From: Mesorhizobium sp. L-2-11
Lineage (GTDB): Bacteria; Pseudomonadota; Alphaproteobacteria; Rhizobiales; Rhizobiaceae
Length of the DNA stretch: 64,000 nt
NCBI RefSeq assembly: GCF_016756595.1
Contig: NZ_AP023257.1
Coordinates: 1 to 64,000, forward strand
Direction of reading: 5' to 3'
The position numbers and the translations under genes are program-made. The stretch's first letter is position 1; the number at the start of each line of letters is the position of its first letter. The notes beneath the pieces are model-generated. The model was not told where the DNA came from and did no database searches. It was given only the letters and a program-made list of their open reading frames with translations. Below, piece by piece: positions 19,064 to 30,391 of the stretch.

Positions 19064-21631
19064 TCAGAGCGTCCTGGTCACCATCTCGACGCGGAAGCAC
19101 TCGATGACGTCGCCGACGCGCATGTCTTCGTAATTCTGGAAGGCCATGCCGCATTCCTGACCACCCGGAACCTCCGCAACTTCGTCCTTGAAGCGCTTCA
19201 GCGTCTTCAGCGTGCCTTCGTGGATGACGACGTTGTCGCGGATCAGGCGAACGCCCGCACCGCGTTCGACCTTGCCTTCGGTGACACGGCAGCCGGCGAT
19301 CTTGCCGACCTTTGTGATGTCGAAGATCTCGAGGATCTCGGCATTGCCGATGAAGGTCTCGCGACGTTCCGGCGACAGCAGGCCGGACAGCGCCGCCTTC
19401 ACGTCATCCACCAGGTTGTAGATGATCGAGTAGTAGCGGATCTCGATGCCTGCAGCCGCGGCCGCCGCACGCGCCTGCACATTGGCGCGAACGTTGAAGC
19501 CGATGATTGCGGCACCCGAGGTTTCCGCCAGCGACACATCGCTTTCGGTGATGCCGCCGGCGCCCGCATGAACGATGCGCGCACGCACCTCGTCAGTGCC
19601 GAGTTTGTCTAGCGCCGCGCTGATCGCCTCGATCGAACCCTGCACGTCGCCCTTGATGACCAGCGGGAATTCCTTCAGCCCGCTCGTCTGCAGTTGCGAC
19701 ATCATCTGTTCGAGCGAACCACGCTGGCCGGCATGCTTGGCCACCGCCTTCTCACGCGCAAGACGCTGGCGATATTCGGTGATCTCGCGGGCGCGGGCCT
19801 CGTTGTTGACGACGGCGAAGCGGTCGCCGGCCTGCGGGGTTCCCTGCAGACCGAGCACTTCCACCGGCATAGCCGGCGGCGCTTCCTTGATCTGCCCGCC
19901 GCGGTCGTTGACCAGCGCGCGCACGCGGCCCCATTCGTTGCCGGCAACGAGGATGTCGCCAGGCATCAGCGTGCCGGTCTGGACCAGCACCGTGGCGACG
20001 GGGCCGCGGCCCTTGTCGAGCTGGGCTTCGATGACGACGCCCTCGGCGGTGCGGTCCGGATTGGCCTTCAGGTCGAGGATTTCGGCCTGCAGCAGGATCG
20101 CTTCGAGCAGCTTGTCGAGATTGGTGCCCTTGGTCGCCGAAACTTCGACGTCCAGCACCTCGCCGCCCATCGACTCGACGAAGACTTCGTGGCGCAGCAG
20201 TTCCGAGCGCACCTTCTGCGGGTCGGCGTCATGCTTGTCGATCTTGTTGATCGCCACAATGATCGGAACGCCGGCCGCCTTGGCATGGCTGATCGATTCG
20301 ATCGTCTGCGGCATCACGCTGTCGTCGGCCGCCACTACGAGGATAGCGATGTCGGTCGCCTGAGCGCCACGGGCGCGCATCGCCGTGAAGGCGGCGTGAC
20401 CGGGCGTGTCGATGAAGGTGATCTTGTGACCGTTCTTCTCGACCTGATAGGCGCCGATATGCTGGGTGATGCCGCCGGCTTCGCCGGATACGACATTGGC
20501 ATTGCGGATGGCGTCGAGCAGCGACGTCTTGCCATGGTCGACATGGCCCATGATGGTCACCACCGGCGGACGCGGCTCGAGATCTTCGGGGCGATCGGCG
20601 ATGTTGAAGAGGCCTTCCTCGATGTCGGACTCAGCGACGCGGCGAACCGTGTGGCCGAATTCGGTAGCGACCAGTTCGGCCGTGTCGGCGTCGATGACGT
20701 CGCCCGGCTTCAGGATCTGGCCCTGTTTCATGAAGAACTTGACCACGTCGACCGCGCGCTCGGACATGCGCTGCGCCAGTTCCTGGATGGTGATGGTTTC
20801 GGGCAATATCACTTCGCGCATGACTTTCTCGCGCGGTTCGTTATGCAGCGCGCGCTTGAATTTCTCCTGGCGCCGACGCATCGACGACAGCGAACGCGCC
20901 CGCGCATCCTCATCGGAAAGCGCGGTATTCAGCGTCAGCTTGCCACGGCGGCGATCTTCCTCGCCCTTGGTCGGCTTGGCCGGACGCGCCACTTCGGGCG
21001 TGACCGGGCGGCGCACCGGCGCTCCGGCACCGGTCCGCTTTGGCTTGACGTCCTCGTCCTCGACTGTCGCCAGTTCGGCGGCCAGCGGCGCGCGGCGGCG
21101 CGCTTCTTCCTCGGCACGCCGGCGGGACTCGGCCTCGGCCTGCAGCCGGGCTTCTTCCTCGGCCTGGCGGCGCGCGGATTCTTCGCGCTCGCGGCGGCGG
21201 CGCTCTTCATCCTCGGCGCGGCGCTTGGCCTCTTCGATGGCGCGCTGGCGATCTTCGACATCGCGCACCTTCGAACCCTCAAGAGCCCGGCGGCGCGCTT
21301 CCATCTCATTGCGCGACAATTCGTTCAGCACCATGCCGCCGCGTTCTACCGGCGGCGAAGGCGGCGGCGCCTTGGGCGCTTCCTGCACAACCGGCGCTGC
21401 CGCGACCGGCTGCTTCGGCGTGAAGACGGACACAGGAGCCGCGGCCGGCTCCGGCTTGTCACCGGGCAGCGAGAACTTGCGCTTCTTGGTCTCGACCACG
21501 ACCGCCTTGGTGCGGCCATGCGAGAAGCTCTGGCGCACAGTGCCCTGTTCCGTACCGGGGCGCTTCAGCGTCAAGGTCTTCTTCGGCGTAACACTCAGCG
21601 TCTTGTCGTCGCCCGATTTCGTATCGCTCAT
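19064..21631 (-). CDS. infB: Translation initiation factor IF-2
   Basis: IF-2 is the GTPase that brings fMet-tRNA to the 30S subunit and promotes subunit joining. The 855-residue protein has a charged, low-complexity N-terminal region with long Arg/Glu-rich helices (about residues 100-200), an IF2-associated segment, and the G domain: G1 [10 protein letters not shown] near residue 362, DTPGHAAF, and NKIDKHD near 460. The C-terminal domains end MVTRTL. ATG 21631 overlaps the stop of the upstream ylxR-like gene by 4 bases. Confidence 0.98.
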   Translation of the reverse strand: MSDTKSGDDKTLSVTPKKTLTLKRPGTEQGTVRQSFSHGRTKAVVVETKKRKFSLPGDKPEPAAAPVSVFTPKQPVAAAPVVQEAPKAPPPSPPVERGGMVLNELSRNEMEARRRALEGSKVRDVEDRQRAIEEAKRRAEDEERRRREREESARRQAEEEARLQAEAESRRRAEEEARRRAPLAAELATVEDEDVKPKRTGAGAPVRRPVTPEVARPAKPTKGEEDRRRGKLTLNTALSDEDARARSLSSMRRRQEKFKRALHNEPREKVMREVILPETITIQELAQRMSERAVDVVKFFMKQGQILKPGDVIDADTAELVATEFGHTVRRVAESDIEEGLFNIADRPEDLEPRPPVVTIMGHVDHGKTSLLDAIRNANVVSGEAGGITQHIGAYQVEKNGHKITFIDTPGHAAFTAMRARGAQATDIAILVVAADDSVMPQTIESISHAKAAGVPIIVAINKIDKHDADPQKVRSELLRHEVFVESMGGEVLDVEVSATKGTNLDKLLEAILLQAEILDLKANPDRTAEGVVIEAQLDKGRGPVATVLVQTGTLMPGDILVAGNEWGRVRALVNDRGGQIKEAPPAMPVEVLGLQGTPQAGDRFAVVNNEARAREITEYRQRLAREKAVAKHAGQRGSLEQMMSQLQTSGLKEFPLVIKGDVQGSIEAISAALDKLGTDEVRARIVHAGAGGITESDVSLAETSGAAIIGFNVRANVQARAAAAAAGIEIRYYSIIYNLVDDVKAALSGLLSPERRETFIGNAEILEIFDITKVGKIAGCRVTEGKVERGAGVRLIRDNVVIHEGTLKTLKRFKDEVAEVPGGQECGMAFQNYEDMRVGDVIECFRVEMVTRTL

Positions 21632-22287
21632 TCCATATCCTCTGCGGCATCATCTTCGTCAGCAACAGCCGCAAGCATTGCCAGATCGTCCGGGGAACCG
21701 CCCCGATACCGGTCGAGCGCAACCACGCGCTTCTGGACCGCCCTGCCCGCGTCTCCCGCGAGAACGGCAGCATGTATCACATTTGTACCCCCCAATGCCA
21801 AGCTCAACTCGGCCTCGGAGAAAAGTTTGTAGGCAGGGATAGCGGGGCCGCCGAGGTGGACGGTTGCCCGTCGCGCCTGGCTGATCTTGCGGACGCCGTC
21901 ATCTGACGCCTCGGTCGCATGCAACACGAAAAGCGCCAACCCACCACGCACCGCGCTCTCGACCTTGGTGGCGCCGAGCGCGATCGCGCCTGCCTTGCGG
22001 GCAAGACCGAGCATGCCCAGAGCGTATCTGGAAAGCAGCCCGTCGACCATGCCGCCGAGATCGGTCGGCACGGTCACTTGCGCCTTGAAAGCGCGAGCGA
22101 ACAGATTTTTCGCTGCCGCCTTGTCGATATGTAGGCGGTCGGCAGTCACCCAGCAACCGCGTCCGGGCAGGTTTTTCCTGATATCCGGAACGACGGCGGA
22201 ATCCGGACCGACGACAAAACGGATCAGTTCATCCGGTTCGGCCTGTTTGCGCGTGACGATGCAAGTGCGATCGTTCATCTCGTCCAA
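21628..22287 (-). CDS. YlxR (DUF448) - L7Ae fusion RNA-binding protein
   Basis: The first ~90 residues form a YlxR/DUF448 domain ([19 protein letters not shown], then [12 protein letters not shown]), a small RNA-binding fold encoded beside nusA and infB in many bacteria. Residues ~95-185 resemble an L7Ae/YlxQ-type RNA-binding domain ([19 protein letters not shown], then [18 protein letters not shown]). The fusion of two proteins that are separate in Bacillus is usual in alphaproteobacteria. Position between nusA and infB, with a 4 bp overlap to infB, suggests a role in transcription or ribosome function. Confidence 0.9.
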   Translation of the reverse strand: MDEMNDRTCIVTRKQAEPDELIRFVVGPDSAVVPDIRKNLPGRGCWVTADRLHIDKAAAKNLFARAFKAQVTVPTDLGGMVDGLLSRYALGMLGLARKAGAIALGATKVESAVRGGLALFVLHATEASDDGVRKISQARRATVHLGGPAIPAYKLFSEAELSLALGGTNVIHAAVLAGDAGRAVQKRVVALDRYRGGSPDDLAMLAAVADEDDAAEDME

Positions 22288-22316
22288 GGGCGGCTTGTGT
22301 GCGATGCGGTTTCACC

Positions 22317-23912
22317 TCACGCACCAACGGCTTCGTCAGCCGGCACGTCTTCGGCTGCAAGCTCGTCTTCGGTGATCCAGCCGGCCTTGAGGCGGGCAGC
22401 CAGAACCATCTGCTCGGCATCGGCCCGCGACACGCCGTGATTGGCGAGCACCCCCGGGAATACCTTCGTCTCGCCGTCCTTGCGTTCCTTCCAGCCGGTC
22501 AGATCATCGGCCGCATAGCCGGCGAAATCCTCGATCGTCTTCACGCCGTCCTCGCCGAGCGTCACCATCATGGCGGTGGTCACGCCTGGAATCTCACGCA
22601 ACTCGTCCTTGACGCCCAGCGCCTTGCGCTTCTCGTCATGCTCGGCTTCGATCTTCTCCAGATATTCGCGGGCACGGGCCTGGATTTCCGAGGCGGTGTC
22701 CTCGTCGAAGCCGTCGATCGACGCGATCTCGTCAGCATCGACATAGGCGACTTCCTCGACACTGGTGAAGCCTTCGGAGGCGAGCACCTGGCCGACCATC
22801 TCGTCGACGTTGAGCGCATCCATGAACAGAGCCGAGCGTTCGACGAACTCCTTCTGGCGGCGCTCGCTCTCTTCCTGCTCGGTCAGGATGTCGATATCCC
22901 AGCCGGTGAGCTGCGAGGCGAGCCGGACGTTCTGGCCGCGGCGGCCGATGGCCAGCGACAGCTGGTCGTCCGGCACCACGACCTCGATGCGCTCGGCGTC
23001 CTCGTCGAGCACGACCTTGGCGACTTCCGCCGGCTGCAGCGCGTTGACGATGAAGGAAGCGGCCGAAGGCGACCACGGAATGATGTCGATCTTCTCGCCC
23101 TGCAATTCGCCGACCACCGCCTGAACGCGGCTGCCGCGCATGCCTACGCAGGCGCCGACCGGATCGATGGAACTGTCACGCGAGATGACGGCGATCTTGG
23201 CGCGCGAACCTGGATCGCGGGCGACCGACTTGATCTCGATAATGCCGTCGTAGATTTCCGGCACTTCCATGGTGAACAGCTTGGCCATGAACTGCGGATG
23301 GGTGCGCGACAGGAATATCTGCGGACCGCGCTGCTCGCGGCGCACGTCATAGACATAGGCGCGGACGCGATCGCCATATTTGTAATTTTCGCGCGGGATC
23401 AGCTCGTCGCGACGGATGATCGCCTCACCGCGGCCGAGATCGACAATGACATTGCCATATTCGACGCGTTTGACAGTACCGTTGACGATCTCGCCGATGC
23501 GGTCCTTGTACTCGTCGTATTGGCGGTCACGCTCGGCCTCGCGCACCTTCTGCACGATGACCTGCTTGGCCGACTGGGCGGCGATGCGGCCGAAATCCAT
23601 CGGCGGCAGCTGTTCGGCAATGAAGTCGCCGAGCTGCGCGTCGGGATTGCGCTCGCGCGCCGAGGATATGGCGATCTGCGTCGCATAGTCATCGACCTTC
23701 TCGACCACTTCCATCAGCCGCTGCAGCTTCATCTCGCCGGTATTCGGATTGATGTCGGCACGGATGTTGGTTTCCTGGCCATAGCGCGAGCGCGCCGCCT
23801 TCTGGATCGCATCGGCCATGGCGGCGATGACGATCGACTTGTCGATCGACTTCTCACGCGCGACCGCATCGGCGATCTGCAGCAGTTCCAGCCTGTTTGC
23901 GCTTACAACCAT
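22317..23912 (-). CDS. nusA: Transcription termination/antitermination factor NusA
   Basis: NusA binds RNA polymerase and nascent RNA and tunes pausing, termination and antitermination. From ATG 23912 the protein is 531 residues: an N-terminal polymerase-binding domain ([20 protein letters not shown]), an S1 domain, and two KH domains ([20 protein letters not shown] and [19 protein letters not shown]). C-terminal helix-hairpin-helix-type acidic repeats follow (including [19 protein letters not shown]). The frame extends 16 residues upstream, but the conserved N-terminus and 48 bp gap to rimP favour 23912. Confidence 0.97.
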   Translation of the reverse strand: MVVSANRLELLQIADAVAREKSIDKSIVIAAMADAIQKAARSRYGQETNIRADINPNTGEMKLQRLMEVVEKVDDYATQIAISSARERNPDAQLGDFIAEQLPPMDFGRIAAQSAKQVIVQKVREAERDRQYDEYKDRIGEIVNGTVKRVEYGNVIVDLGRGEAIIRRDELIPRENYKYGDRVRAYVYDVRREQRGPQIFLSRTHPQFMAKLFTMEVPEIYDGIIEIKSVARDPGSRAKIAVISRDSSIDPVGACVGMRGSRVQAVVGELQGEKIDIIPWSPSAASFIVNALQPAEVAKVVLDEDAERIEVVVPDDQLSLAIGRRGQNVRLASQLTGWDIDILTEQEESERRQKEFVERSALFMDALNVDEMVGQVLASEGFTSVEEVAYVDADEIASIDGFDEDTASEIQARAREYLEKIEAEHDEKRKALGVKDELREIPGVTTAMMVTLGEDGVKTIEDFAGYAADDLTGWKERKDGETKVFPGVLANHGVSRADAEQMVLAARLKAGWITEDELAAEDVPADEAVGA

Positions 23913-23960
23913 CTTTTTTCTCCCGAGCTTGTTGCCGAGCCTTTGCGCCCGGCAGCCCAA

Positions 23961-24617
23961 TCACATTTCTTGTTCGGTTTCATCTTCCGCGCCCGCTTCT
24001 ACGCCCGCTTCAACGCCCTCTGGCGCGTCTTCGGGCTCGCCGCGGCGCTTCTTGGCTTCCTTGCGCGCCCTGTTGTCCTTCGACAGCGCGTCGCGGATAA
24101 GGTCGTCGGTCAGGATCAGCCGTGCTTCGGCAATCGCATCGTAGGGCACACGCACCGTCGGCTGTTCGCCATAGGCCGCCTTGTCGCGCTCAATCAGCAC
24201 GCCGTCCGCGTCGATCTCGGCGATCTTGCCCTTGAAGCGCTTGCGGTCGGCGACGAGGACCGAGGTTTCCATCTTCACCAGATGACCCGTCCAGGTCGCG
24301 AAATCCGACTTGCGGACCAGCGGCCGGTCGATTCCCGGCGACGACACTTCGAGATGATACGCCTTTTCGATCGGATCATCGACATCGAGCGCCGGCGACA
24401 CCGCCCGGCTGACCTCTTCGCAATCCTCGACGGTCATGGTGCCGTCCTCGCGTTCGGCCATGATCTGCAGCGTCAGCCCGTTCTGGCCCGTCAGATGCAC
24501 CCTGACAAGGCGGAAGCCGATGGCACGCAGCACCGGCTGCACGATCAGCGCGATGCGCGCATCGATGCCGCTTTCGCGGATGATGCGGTCGTCGCTGTCG
24601 GGTACCGTTGCCGTCAT
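23961..24617 (-). CDS. rimP: Ribosome maturation factor RimP
   Basis: RimP assists maturation of the 30S subunit. The 218-residue protein has the family segments [33 protein letters not shown] and [21 protein letters not shown] charged C-terminal tail rich in Glu, Lys and Arg (about 30 residues) extends beyond the conserved core, as is common in rhizobia. It heads the rimP-nusA-ylxR-infB-rbfA-truB series, with a terminator-like hairpin 38 nt before its start codon. Confidence 0.96.
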   Translation of the reverse strand: MTATVPDSDDRIIRESGIDARIALIVQPVLRAIGFRLVRVHLTGQNGLTLQIMAEREDGTMTVEDCEEVSRAVSPALDVDDPIEKAYHLEVSSPGIDRPLVRKSDFATWTGHLVKMETSVLVADRKRFKGKIAEIDADGVLIERDKAAYGEQPTVRVPYDAIAEARLILTDDLIRDALSKDNRARKEAKKRRGEPEDAPEGVEAGVEAGAEDETEQEM

Positions 24618-24937
24618 TCTATTCCTGTCGCTTCATCGGCGGCCGGAAGGTAACAAAAAAGAGCGGGACCGGGTGGACCCACTCTTCGCCATACCGACCA
24701 AGAATTTGAGCCTGATATAGACGATCGCGGCCGTCGTTTCAAGTCCGCATGCGGTCCGTGTGGCAAGCAGATGAGTTGCCCGTATGCAGGTGGGGCGAAA
24801 CTGTCGGGGGCGGCAGCGTTGCACAGGGTGCATGGCGGCCATGCGCCAACGTCCCTGTGATATCAGGCAGTACGCGCCTATCTATGTTGCGTTGCACAAA
24901 ATCAATCACGCATTGCAACAGGCGAAAGGGCATAATC
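24618..24937. other. Region between rimP and the small DUF1127-like gene
   Basis: These 320 bp lie between the divergently oriented starts of rimP (minus) and the 54-aa gene (plus). They contain the hairpin with U-run at 24655-24685 in the rimP leader. I see no ORF with recognisable homology elsewhere in it; promoters for both directions are expected here. Confidence 0.55.
24655..24685 (-). terminator. Rho-independent terminator in the rimP leader (possible attenuator)
   Basis: On the minus strand the RNA would read AGAGUGGG - UCCACCCGGU - CCCGCUCU followed by UUUUUU. The 8 bp stem (one G-U pair) plus six U is a classic intrinsic terminator. It sits 37 nt upstream of the rimP ATG, with no minus-strand gene for about 490 bp before it. 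Premature termination control of the nusA operon is plausible; Rfam has a family called rimP leader, but I could not test membership. Confidence 0.65.
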
Positions 24938-25102
24938 ATGACCAACCGCAAGGTCTTCTCGGCCATCGGCGATTTCTTCACCGTATTCGGCAGCGCCGTC
25001 GCCGCTTCGCACGCCGTCGAAGCCGGCCGCACGCCGCGCGCACGCGATCTGCGCAATCTCGGCATGGATCCGGCTGCCTTCAACAAGATCGGCCGCTTCT
25101 AA
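24938..25102 (+). CDS. Small DUF1127-like protein (54 aa)
   Basis: The short frame starting at ATG 24938 encodes MTNRKVFSAIGDFF... and ends GMDPAAFNKIGRF. The C-terminal half (GRTPRARDLRNLGMDPAAF) resembles the Arg-containing DLxxLGxD pattern of DUF1127/YjiS-like small proteins of alphaproteobacteria, some of which affect RNA turnover and phosphate or biofilm traits. The N-terminal half is a short hydrophobic/aromatic helix. A GCGAAAGGGC stretch upstream may serve as ribosome-binding site. The assignment rests on weak similarity from memory. Confidence 0.65.
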   Translation: MTNRKVFSAIGDFFTVFGSAVAASHAVEAGRTPRARDLRNLGMDPAAFNKIGRF

Positions 25103-25176
25103 GACCGGCAACGCGGGGGCGAGGACATCTCTGGTCCTCGTCGACGGCAAGCGCGCTAGGCGCGCTTTGAATAGGA

Positions 25177-25893
25177 CTATCTTCGGACGAAGGTGAGATA
25201 GGCCGGCCGGCGGCCTTCGCGAATGGCCTTAGCCTCGTAGCGGGTACCCGGCCAGCCCGCATAGGGCCGCTGCCAGTCGGCTGCCTCTTCAGCCTGCCAC
25301 GCAAACGCATCATGTGCCCGGCAGTGCAGCAGCGTCCAGTTCACATAGCTATCGATATCGGACGCAAAGCGGAATGTTCCGCCTGACTTCAGGACGCGCG
25401 CGAAACGGTCGAGATTGACCGGACTGACGAAGCGGCGCTTCCAGTGTTTCTTTTTCGGCCAGGGATCGGGATAGAGAAGGTCGATGCCGTCGAGCGAGGC
25501 TTGCGGGAGCCAGTCGAGCAGGCGCGTGGCGTCGTCGTCATAGACCCGAAGATTGGCAAGCGGCCGTTCCCGGACCGCCATCATCATCTTGGCCATGCCG
25601 TTGACGAAAGGCTCGACGCCGACAAAACCGCTCTCAGGAGCCGCCGTCGCCCGATGCAGCAGGTGCTCGCCGCCGCCGAAGCCAATTTCGAGATGAATGG
25701 CGCCGACGTCGGCTTCGAACAGGCTGCGCAAGTCGGCCGGCGGTGCGGCCGCCAGATCGAGCCGATAGGTGCTGAAGCCGCTTTCCAGTGCCGCCGCCTG
25801 CTGCGGACGGATGGTCTTGCCGCGCCGGCGACCGAAAAATGCCTCGGTCGCACGGCTTGGCCGGCCTTTCGGATCCATGTCTTTCGGATCCAT
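25177..25893 (-). CDS. trmB: tRNA (guanine-N7)-methyltransferase TrmB
   Basis: TrmB makes m7G46 in the variable loop of tRNAs using S-adenosylmethionine. The 238-residue protein has the AdoMet motif [14 protein letters not shown] and the TrmB hallmark [17 protein letters not shown], followed by the catalytic-region [19 protein letters not shown]. It lies 26 bp downstream of metK, which makes its cosubstrate. The N-terminus contains a short tandem MDPKDMDPK, so the start could be the second Met. Confidence 0.96.
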   Translation of the reverse strand: MDPKDMDPKGRPSRATEAFFGRRRGKTIRPQQAAALESGFSTYRLDLAAAPPADLRSLFEADVGAIHLEIGFGGGEHLLHRATAAPESGFVGVEPFVNGMAKMMMAVRERPLANLRVYDDDATRLLDWLPQASLDGIDLLYPDPWPKKKHWKRRFVSPVNLDRFARVLKSGGTFRFASDIDSYVNWTLLHCRAHDAFAWQAEEAADWQRPYAGWPGTRYEAKAIREGRRPAYLTFVRR

Positions 25894-25919
25894 ATCTTCC
25901 GAATCTATAGACGCCGCGG

Positions 25920-27209
25920 CTAGGCCGCGACTGCTTCGGCAGGCGCTTCGGCGAGTGCGTCCTTGAGTGCCTTGGCGAGGTCGGTCTTTTCCCAGGAGAA
26001 GGACCCGTCGCGGCCGGCCTTGCGGCCGAAATGGCCATAGGATGACGTCTTCGCGTAAATCGGCCTGTTGAGATCGAGATGGCGGCGGATGCCGGACGGT
26101 GACAGGTCCATCACGGTGCGCAGCGCCTGCTCGAGCTTTGCCTCATCGACCTTGCCGGTGCCGTGCAGGTCGACATAGACCGACAGCGGTTGGGCGACGC
26201 CAATGGCATAGGAAAGCTGGATGGTGCAGCGATCGGCGAGCTTCGCCGCCACCACATTCTTGGCGAGGTAGCGGGCCGCATAGGCCGCGGAACGGTCGAC
26301 CTTGGTGGTGTCCTTGCCGGAAAAAGCCCCGCCGCCATGAGGCGCGGCACCGCCGTAAGTGTCGACGATGATCTTGCGCCCGGTCAGGCCGGCGTCGCCG
26401 TCGGGCCCGCCGATGACGAACTTGCCCGTCGGGTTGATGTACCAGTTGCAGCTGTCGGCGATCCTCAGGTCGCCCAGCGCCTCACGAATATAGGGTTCGA
26501 CGACGTTGCGGACCTTCTTCGAATCCCAGCTGGCGTCGAGGTGCTGGGTGGACAGCACGATTTGCGTCACTTCCGCCGCCTTGCCGTCGATGTAGCGGAC
26601 GGTGACCTGGCTCTTGGCGTCCGGCCCGAGCCGCCCGGCATCGCCGTCGCCCGCATGGCGCGCGGCGGCCAGCAATTCGAGGATCTTGTGGCTGTAGTAG
26701 ATCGGCGCCGGCATCAGATCCGGGGTCTCGCGGCAGGCATAGCCGAACATGATGCCCTGGTCGCCGGCCCCTTCTTCGCCTTGCCGGTCGGAGGCATTGT
26801 CGACGCCCTGGCCGATATCCGGCGACTGGCCGTGCAGCAGAACCTCGATCTTTGCCGTCTTCCAGTGGAAACCGGCCTGTTCATAGCCGATTTCGCGGAT
26901 CGCCTTGCGCGCGGCCGACTTGAACTTCGCCGGATTGACCAGCGGATGACCGGCGGCATCCATCAGGATGTTGCCGGCCTTGTCCTTTTTGAGCAGCGTC
27001 TCGGGGACGCGCACCTCGCCGGCGATGACGACGCGATTCGTCGTCGCCAGCGTTTCGCAGGCGACGCGGACCTTCCAGGGGTCCATGCCGGTCTTTCTGG
27101 CCTCACGATAGACCAGATCGACGATCTCGTCGGAGATACGGTCGCAGACCTTGTCGGGATGACCCTCGGCAACGGATTCCGAGGTGAATAGATAGTTTTG
27201 CCGCGTCAC
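25920..27209 (-). CDS. metK: S-adenosylmethionine synthetase
   Basis: MetK makes S-adenosylmethionine from methionine and ATP. The protein begins [19 protein letters not shown] and has the ATP-binding [10 protein letters not shown] segment and the P-loop-like [16 protein letters not shown] chose the GTG at 27209, preceded at good distance by AGAGGGG; an in-frame ATG at 27239 would add 10 residues. Total length (429 aa) is long for MetK because of alphaproteobacterial insertions such as KVDEAKLE. I could not identify a SAM riboswitch upstream. Confidence 0.96.
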   Translation of the reverse strand: MTRQNYLFTSESVAEGHPDKVCDRISDEIVDLVYREARKTGMDPWKVRVACETLATTNRVVIAGEVRVPETLLKKDKAGNILMDAAGHPLVNPAKFKSAARKAIREIGYEQAGFHWKTAKIEVLLHGQSPDIGQGVDNASDRQGEEGAGDQGIMFGYACRETPDLMPAPIYYSHKILELLAAARHAGDGDAGRLGPDAKSQVTVRYIDGKAAEVTQIVLSTQHLDASWDSKKVRNVVEPYIREALGDLRIADSCNWYINPTGKFVIGGPDGDAGLTGRKIIVDTYGGAAPHGGGAFSGKDTTKVDRSAAYAARYLAKNVVAAKLADRCTIQLSYAIGVAQPLSVYVDLHGTGKVDEAKLEQALRTVMDLSPSGIRRHLDLNRPIYAKTSSYGHFGRKAGRDGSFSWEKTDLAKALKDALAEAPAEAVAA

Positions 27210-27560
27210 GGGTGTCCCCTCTTGAAAAATCATCGGCACGCTGCCGATTGGCGCGCCACGTGTTAGCTGTGCCGAGCAGCGCTCGTCAAGCGGTGGGCGC
27301 CATTATCTTGTACCACTTTGACCGCCGGCAGCCTGCCGCCAGCCTGCTTGGCTCCAGCACGTGCTTTAGCTTCAACACGTTGATGAGAAAGACTTTGAGC
27401 ATGGCTGTCGAGCAAAATCGATCCGCTCTCCCGCATGCCTGCGGGATGTAAATTCCACGATGCGCGAGATCGCAAGAAATTGCCTGCCCGCAATGACGGC
27501 TTCGCTATGTTCGACTTTTCAACGGCTGCCCAATCAATCGACCCAGACCAATCTGCGCAA
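27210..27560. other. phrR-metK intergenic region
   Basis: About 350 bp without a credible gene. The only structure I see is a short perfect palindrome, TCCCGCA / TGCGGGA at 27429-27446. The rest should hold the metK promoter and leader; no known riboswitch motif was recognised. Confidence 0.5.
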
Positions 27561-27980
27561 TCAATCGACTTCGTCGGCCGAAAGGGCTTTCACAAGCTCG
27601 ATAACCTTGCGGCGTATCTTCACGTCGGTGATCTTGACGAAGGCCCGGTTGAGTTGAAGACCTTCAGGACTGCCGCAGAATTCGACGGCAGAAGCCATTG
27701 ATGCATCCTCCGCAAATCCGCGGTTGCCCACGGCCTCCTGGCCCGGCGCGTCCTCGAAAAAGAAAGCGACAGGCACGCCCAGTATCGAAGCGATTGCCTG
27801 CAAACGGCTGGCGCCAACGCGATTGGTCCCCTTTTCGTATTTCTGTATCTGCTGAAACGTTATGCCGAGGTTCTCGCCCAGCTTTTCTTGGCTCATTCCC
27901 AACATATTACGACGAAGCCTGATGCGACTTCCGACATGGATATCGATAGGATTCGGCTTCTTCTTGTTTTCTTCTGCCAT
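27561..27980 (-). CDS. phrR: XRE-family transcriptional regulator PhrR/PraR
   Basis: The 139-residue protein has an XRE/Cro-type helix-turn-helix at residues ~16-70 (GSRIRLRRNMLGMSQEKLGE and GITFQQIQKYEKGTNRVGAS), then a C-terminal region ending KVIELVKALSADEVD. In Sinorhizobium meliloti the low-pH-induced phrR lies beside actA (lnt), and in R. leguminosarum the related PraR represses quorum-sensing and biofilm genes. The same lnt-phrR-metK order here supports this assignment. Sequence detail was not compared directly. Confidence 0.82.
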   Translation of the reverse strand: MAEENKKKPNPIDIHVGSRIRLRRNMLGMSQEKLGENLGITFQQIQKYEKGTNRVGASRLQAIASILGVPVAFFFEDAPGQEAVGNRGFAEDASMASAVEFCGSPEGLQLNRAFVKITDVKIRRKVIELVKALSADEVD

Positions 27981-28121
27981 TTTTTCCTCGCCGAATTTTT
28001 CCGGCTTTTTGTGTTTTTTCTGCCCAAAAACGAAGCCGGCGGCCAGTGCCCCAACAGAACCGACGTGCTGACTTCGAGAAATTTCAGGCGGTTACAGTAT
28101 GAGTTTCTAATGTGTCGACTG

Positions 28122-29738
28122 TCAATTCGCCCGTAGCCGTTGCCTTACATTCATTGTGAAAGCAGCGAGAGCGAACAGCAACATGATCATCAGTCCATTA
28201 ATGCGTCTTTGGCTGGAAGAAACGATGGCTTGATTGGAAATCGGCACCTGGACATCGATGGCTCCGCGGGCGTCGATCGCCAGCGCGTCGAGGATGCGTC
28301 CGCGCGGATCGACGACAGCGGAGATGCCGTTATTGGCTGCACGCAACAATGGCACCCCGTTCTCTACCGCACGAATCTGCGCCTGCCTGAAATGCTGGTA
28401 CGGACCCGGCGTGTCACCGAACCACGCGTCGTTCGTGACATTCACAATAAGCTCAGCTGACGTTGCGTCAACCGCCACCAGATCGGGAAAGATGACTTCG
28501 TAGCAAATGAACGGAAGCACGCGGATGCCGCCGGGCAATTCGATCGGGTGCCGCTCATTGCCCGCCGCGTAGGTTGTCGGCCCGGCGACGAGTTGTTTGA
28601 GCCCCAGGCGGCCAAGCAGGTCGGCAAAAGGCAGATATTCGCCAAAGGGCACCAGATGAACCTTGTCGACTGCATCGGCGATTTGACCCTTGTCATCGAT
28701 CGCCACCACCGAATTGTAGTACCGCCTGTCGGCATCTTCCGCCGACCCGCCTTCCTCCCGGACGACGCCGGCGATCAGCGTCTGGCCGTCGCCAAGCATC
28801 TCTCCCAGCGCGGTCAGCGCATCGGGACGTTCGGCGAAAAAAAACGGCACAGAAGTTTCCGGCCACAGGATCAATTGCGGCTTGGCATGACCAGTCTCTG
28901 GGCCAGTCCCTGGGCCGGCCTCTGGCGCCTTGGCCGAAAGCCCCATCAGCGTAGCGAAGATCCGGTCGGGCACTGAAGGGTCCCACTTTTCGCTGAGGTC
29001 GACGGCCGGCTGCACGATGCGGACGTCGATTGCGCGGGTCGCGGGCTCGATCTCGGCAGCTAGCCTGACATAGCCGAAGCCGAGATGGGCCGCGACGAGA
29101 ACGGCAGCCAGCGCACCCCCCAGGCGGACATGCCGGCGCGCCGCAAGCAGGGCCGGCAATGCAAAGACGAAAACCGCCAGCGCGTTGATGCCGACCATGC
29201 CGGTCACCGACACGCTCTGCATAAGCAAGGGCACCGGCATCGCCGCGTAGCCGACGGCATTCCAGGGAAAGCCGGTGAACAGAAAGTCGCGCAGCCATTC
29301 TGCCAGGCCGAAGCCGAAGGCAAGGGCGGCGATGCGGCCGATGTCGTTGCTCCACAGCAGCCGGGCAACCGCCGTCGCGAAGCCATAGAAAAAGGCGAGC
29401 GCCAGCGGAATTCCGACCACTGCGAAGGGAAGCGCCCAGGCGAAACTGTCGGCCTCGACCAGAAGTGCTGAGCCGATCCACCACAGGCCGGCGAGAAAAT
29501 AGCCGAAGCCGAACCACCAGCCGACGGCGAAGGCCGGCCGCAAATGCCGGAACCAGCCATCGGAGGCTTCTCCGGTTGCGCCGTCGAGGAGCCAGACCAG
29601 CAGCGGAAACGAAACGAAACAGACGGCGAAGAAATCGTAAGGCGCCTGGGCAAGAACCGCCAGCGCACCGGCAAGAAACGCCACAAGCGCGCGGCGCCAG
29701 CCCCACAGCAGAATTATCCGGCCGGCCAGGCGCTTCAT
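28122..29738 (-). CDS. lnt: Apolipoprotein N-acyltransferase
   Basis: Lnt adds the third acyl chain to the N-terminal cysteine of outer-membrane lipoproteins at the periplasmic face of the inner membrane. The 538-residue protein has about six N-terminal membrane segments and a nitrilase-like domain with the catalytic triad residues in [11 protein letters not shown] (Glu, ~292), [13 protein letters not shown] (Lys, ~358) and [11 protein letters not shown] (Cys, ~413), plus a C-terminal membrane helix ([15 protein letters not shown]). In S. meliloti this gene is actA, needed for acid tolerance. Upstream lies the accessory island rather than corC. Confidence 0.97.
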   Translation of the reverse strand: MKRLAGRIILLWGWRRALVAFLAGALAVLAQAPYDFFAVCFVSFPLLVWLLDGATGEASDGWFRHLRPAFAVGWWFGFGYFLAGLWWIGSALLVEADSFAWALPFAVVGIPLALAFFYGFATAVARLLWSNDIGRIAALAFGFGLAEWLRDFLFTGFPWNAVGYAAMPVPLLMQSVSVTGMVGINALAVFVFALPALLAARRHVRLGGALAAVLVAAHLGFGYVRLAAEIEPATRAIDVRIVQPAVDLSEKWDPSVPDRIFATLMGLSAKAPEAGPGTGPETGHAKPQLILWPETSVPFFFAERPDALTALGEMLGDGQTLIAGVVREEGGSAEDADRRYYNSVVAIDDKGQIADAVDKVHLVPFGEYLPFADLLGRLGLKQLVAGPTTYAAGNERHPIELPGGIRVLPFICYEVIFPDLVAVDATSAELIVNVTNDAWFGDTPGPYQHFRQAQIRAVENGVPLLRAANNGISAVVDPRGRILDALAIDARGAIDVQVPISNQAIVSSSQRRINGLMIMLLFALAAFTMNVRQRLRAN

Positions 29739-30391
29739 CGATCCTTCCGAGTCGTGCGAATCACGGCAGAAGATTTATCAGGCCATGGTCCACCCTCCAA
29801 ACGGCCATCGCTTCGCCAGCGTGCCGGATTGGATTCGGCTCGCGCCCCCGCAGCGGACGTTCGCTCGCCCTGGTTGAACTGACACCCATGACCCTGAGCC
29901 GCCATTGGGCGGCCATAAAACGAACGGTCGCAGGCTGTACCCAAAGCGGCCCTTGGTAAGCCTTCTTTGGAGCTCGTAAGCGGCCTTTATTGCACCATTT
30001 GTTTGACCCCAACCTAAGTGTCGGAAAATCGCCAGGCCTTCCGGCCCAGACAATTCCGCGATGAGAGCACATTGTCGGTGGTGTTCGGATTGTTGGACGA
30101 AAGGCGTTGCTCCATGCGGTATTGTTAGGTCAACTAAACGAAGTTCACATCTTTCTAAATTGAGCTAAACAAGCTGGCAGAATACAGTCCGTTTTGTCGA
30201 AGTGCATTTACCAAGGCGACAAAGCCTCGGCCGGAGGGAGGAACCTCCACCCCAACAGAAAATCATCGGTCCGGAAGCAGTCCTTCCGGACGGTTGCGAA
30301 GCATTGGTTCGTCGCTGGCCCAGGCGTGAAATCGCCGGGGACTGGATGCAGCCTAAACGACCTATCGTCCTCACCCAGGGAACCTGAGACA
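29739..30391. other. Left end of accessory island; no gene seen
   Basis: These 653 bp between lnt and the SAF-domain oxidoreductase are less GC-rich in places (around 30120-30190) than the flanking genes and contain no credible ORF. A hairpin lies at 30269-30291. Neither a tRNA nor an integrase remnant is visible. The promoter of the catabolic operon is expected here. Confidence 0.5.
30269..30291 (+). promoter_or_regulatory. Hairpin in the leader of the catabolic operon
   Basis: GTCCGGAAG (30269-30277) and CTTCCGGAC (30283-30291) form a perfect 9 bp stem with a 5-nt loop, about 100 bp upstream of the first gene of the island operon. There is no T-run, so it could be an operator or an RNA leader structure rather than a terminator. 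Confidence 0.4.

Noticed and set aside
19694..21832. Plus-strand ORF (712 codons) opposite infB
   Set aside because: Antisense to IF-2, including its low-complexity N-terminus, which leaves mirror frames open.
22299..24653. Plus-strand ORF (784 codons) opposite nusA and rimP
   Set aside because: It spans two conserved minus-strand genes and their gap and has no recognisable domain; mirror frame.
27210..27560. SAM riboswitch upstream of metK
   Set aside because: A GCTAAAG-like stretch on the minus strand recalls SAM-II, but the expected pseudoknot partners could not be found by eye.
29761..30072. Minus-strand ORF (103 codons) between lnt and the island
   Set aside because: No ribosome-binding site, no recognisable domain and atypical composition; treated as non-coding.
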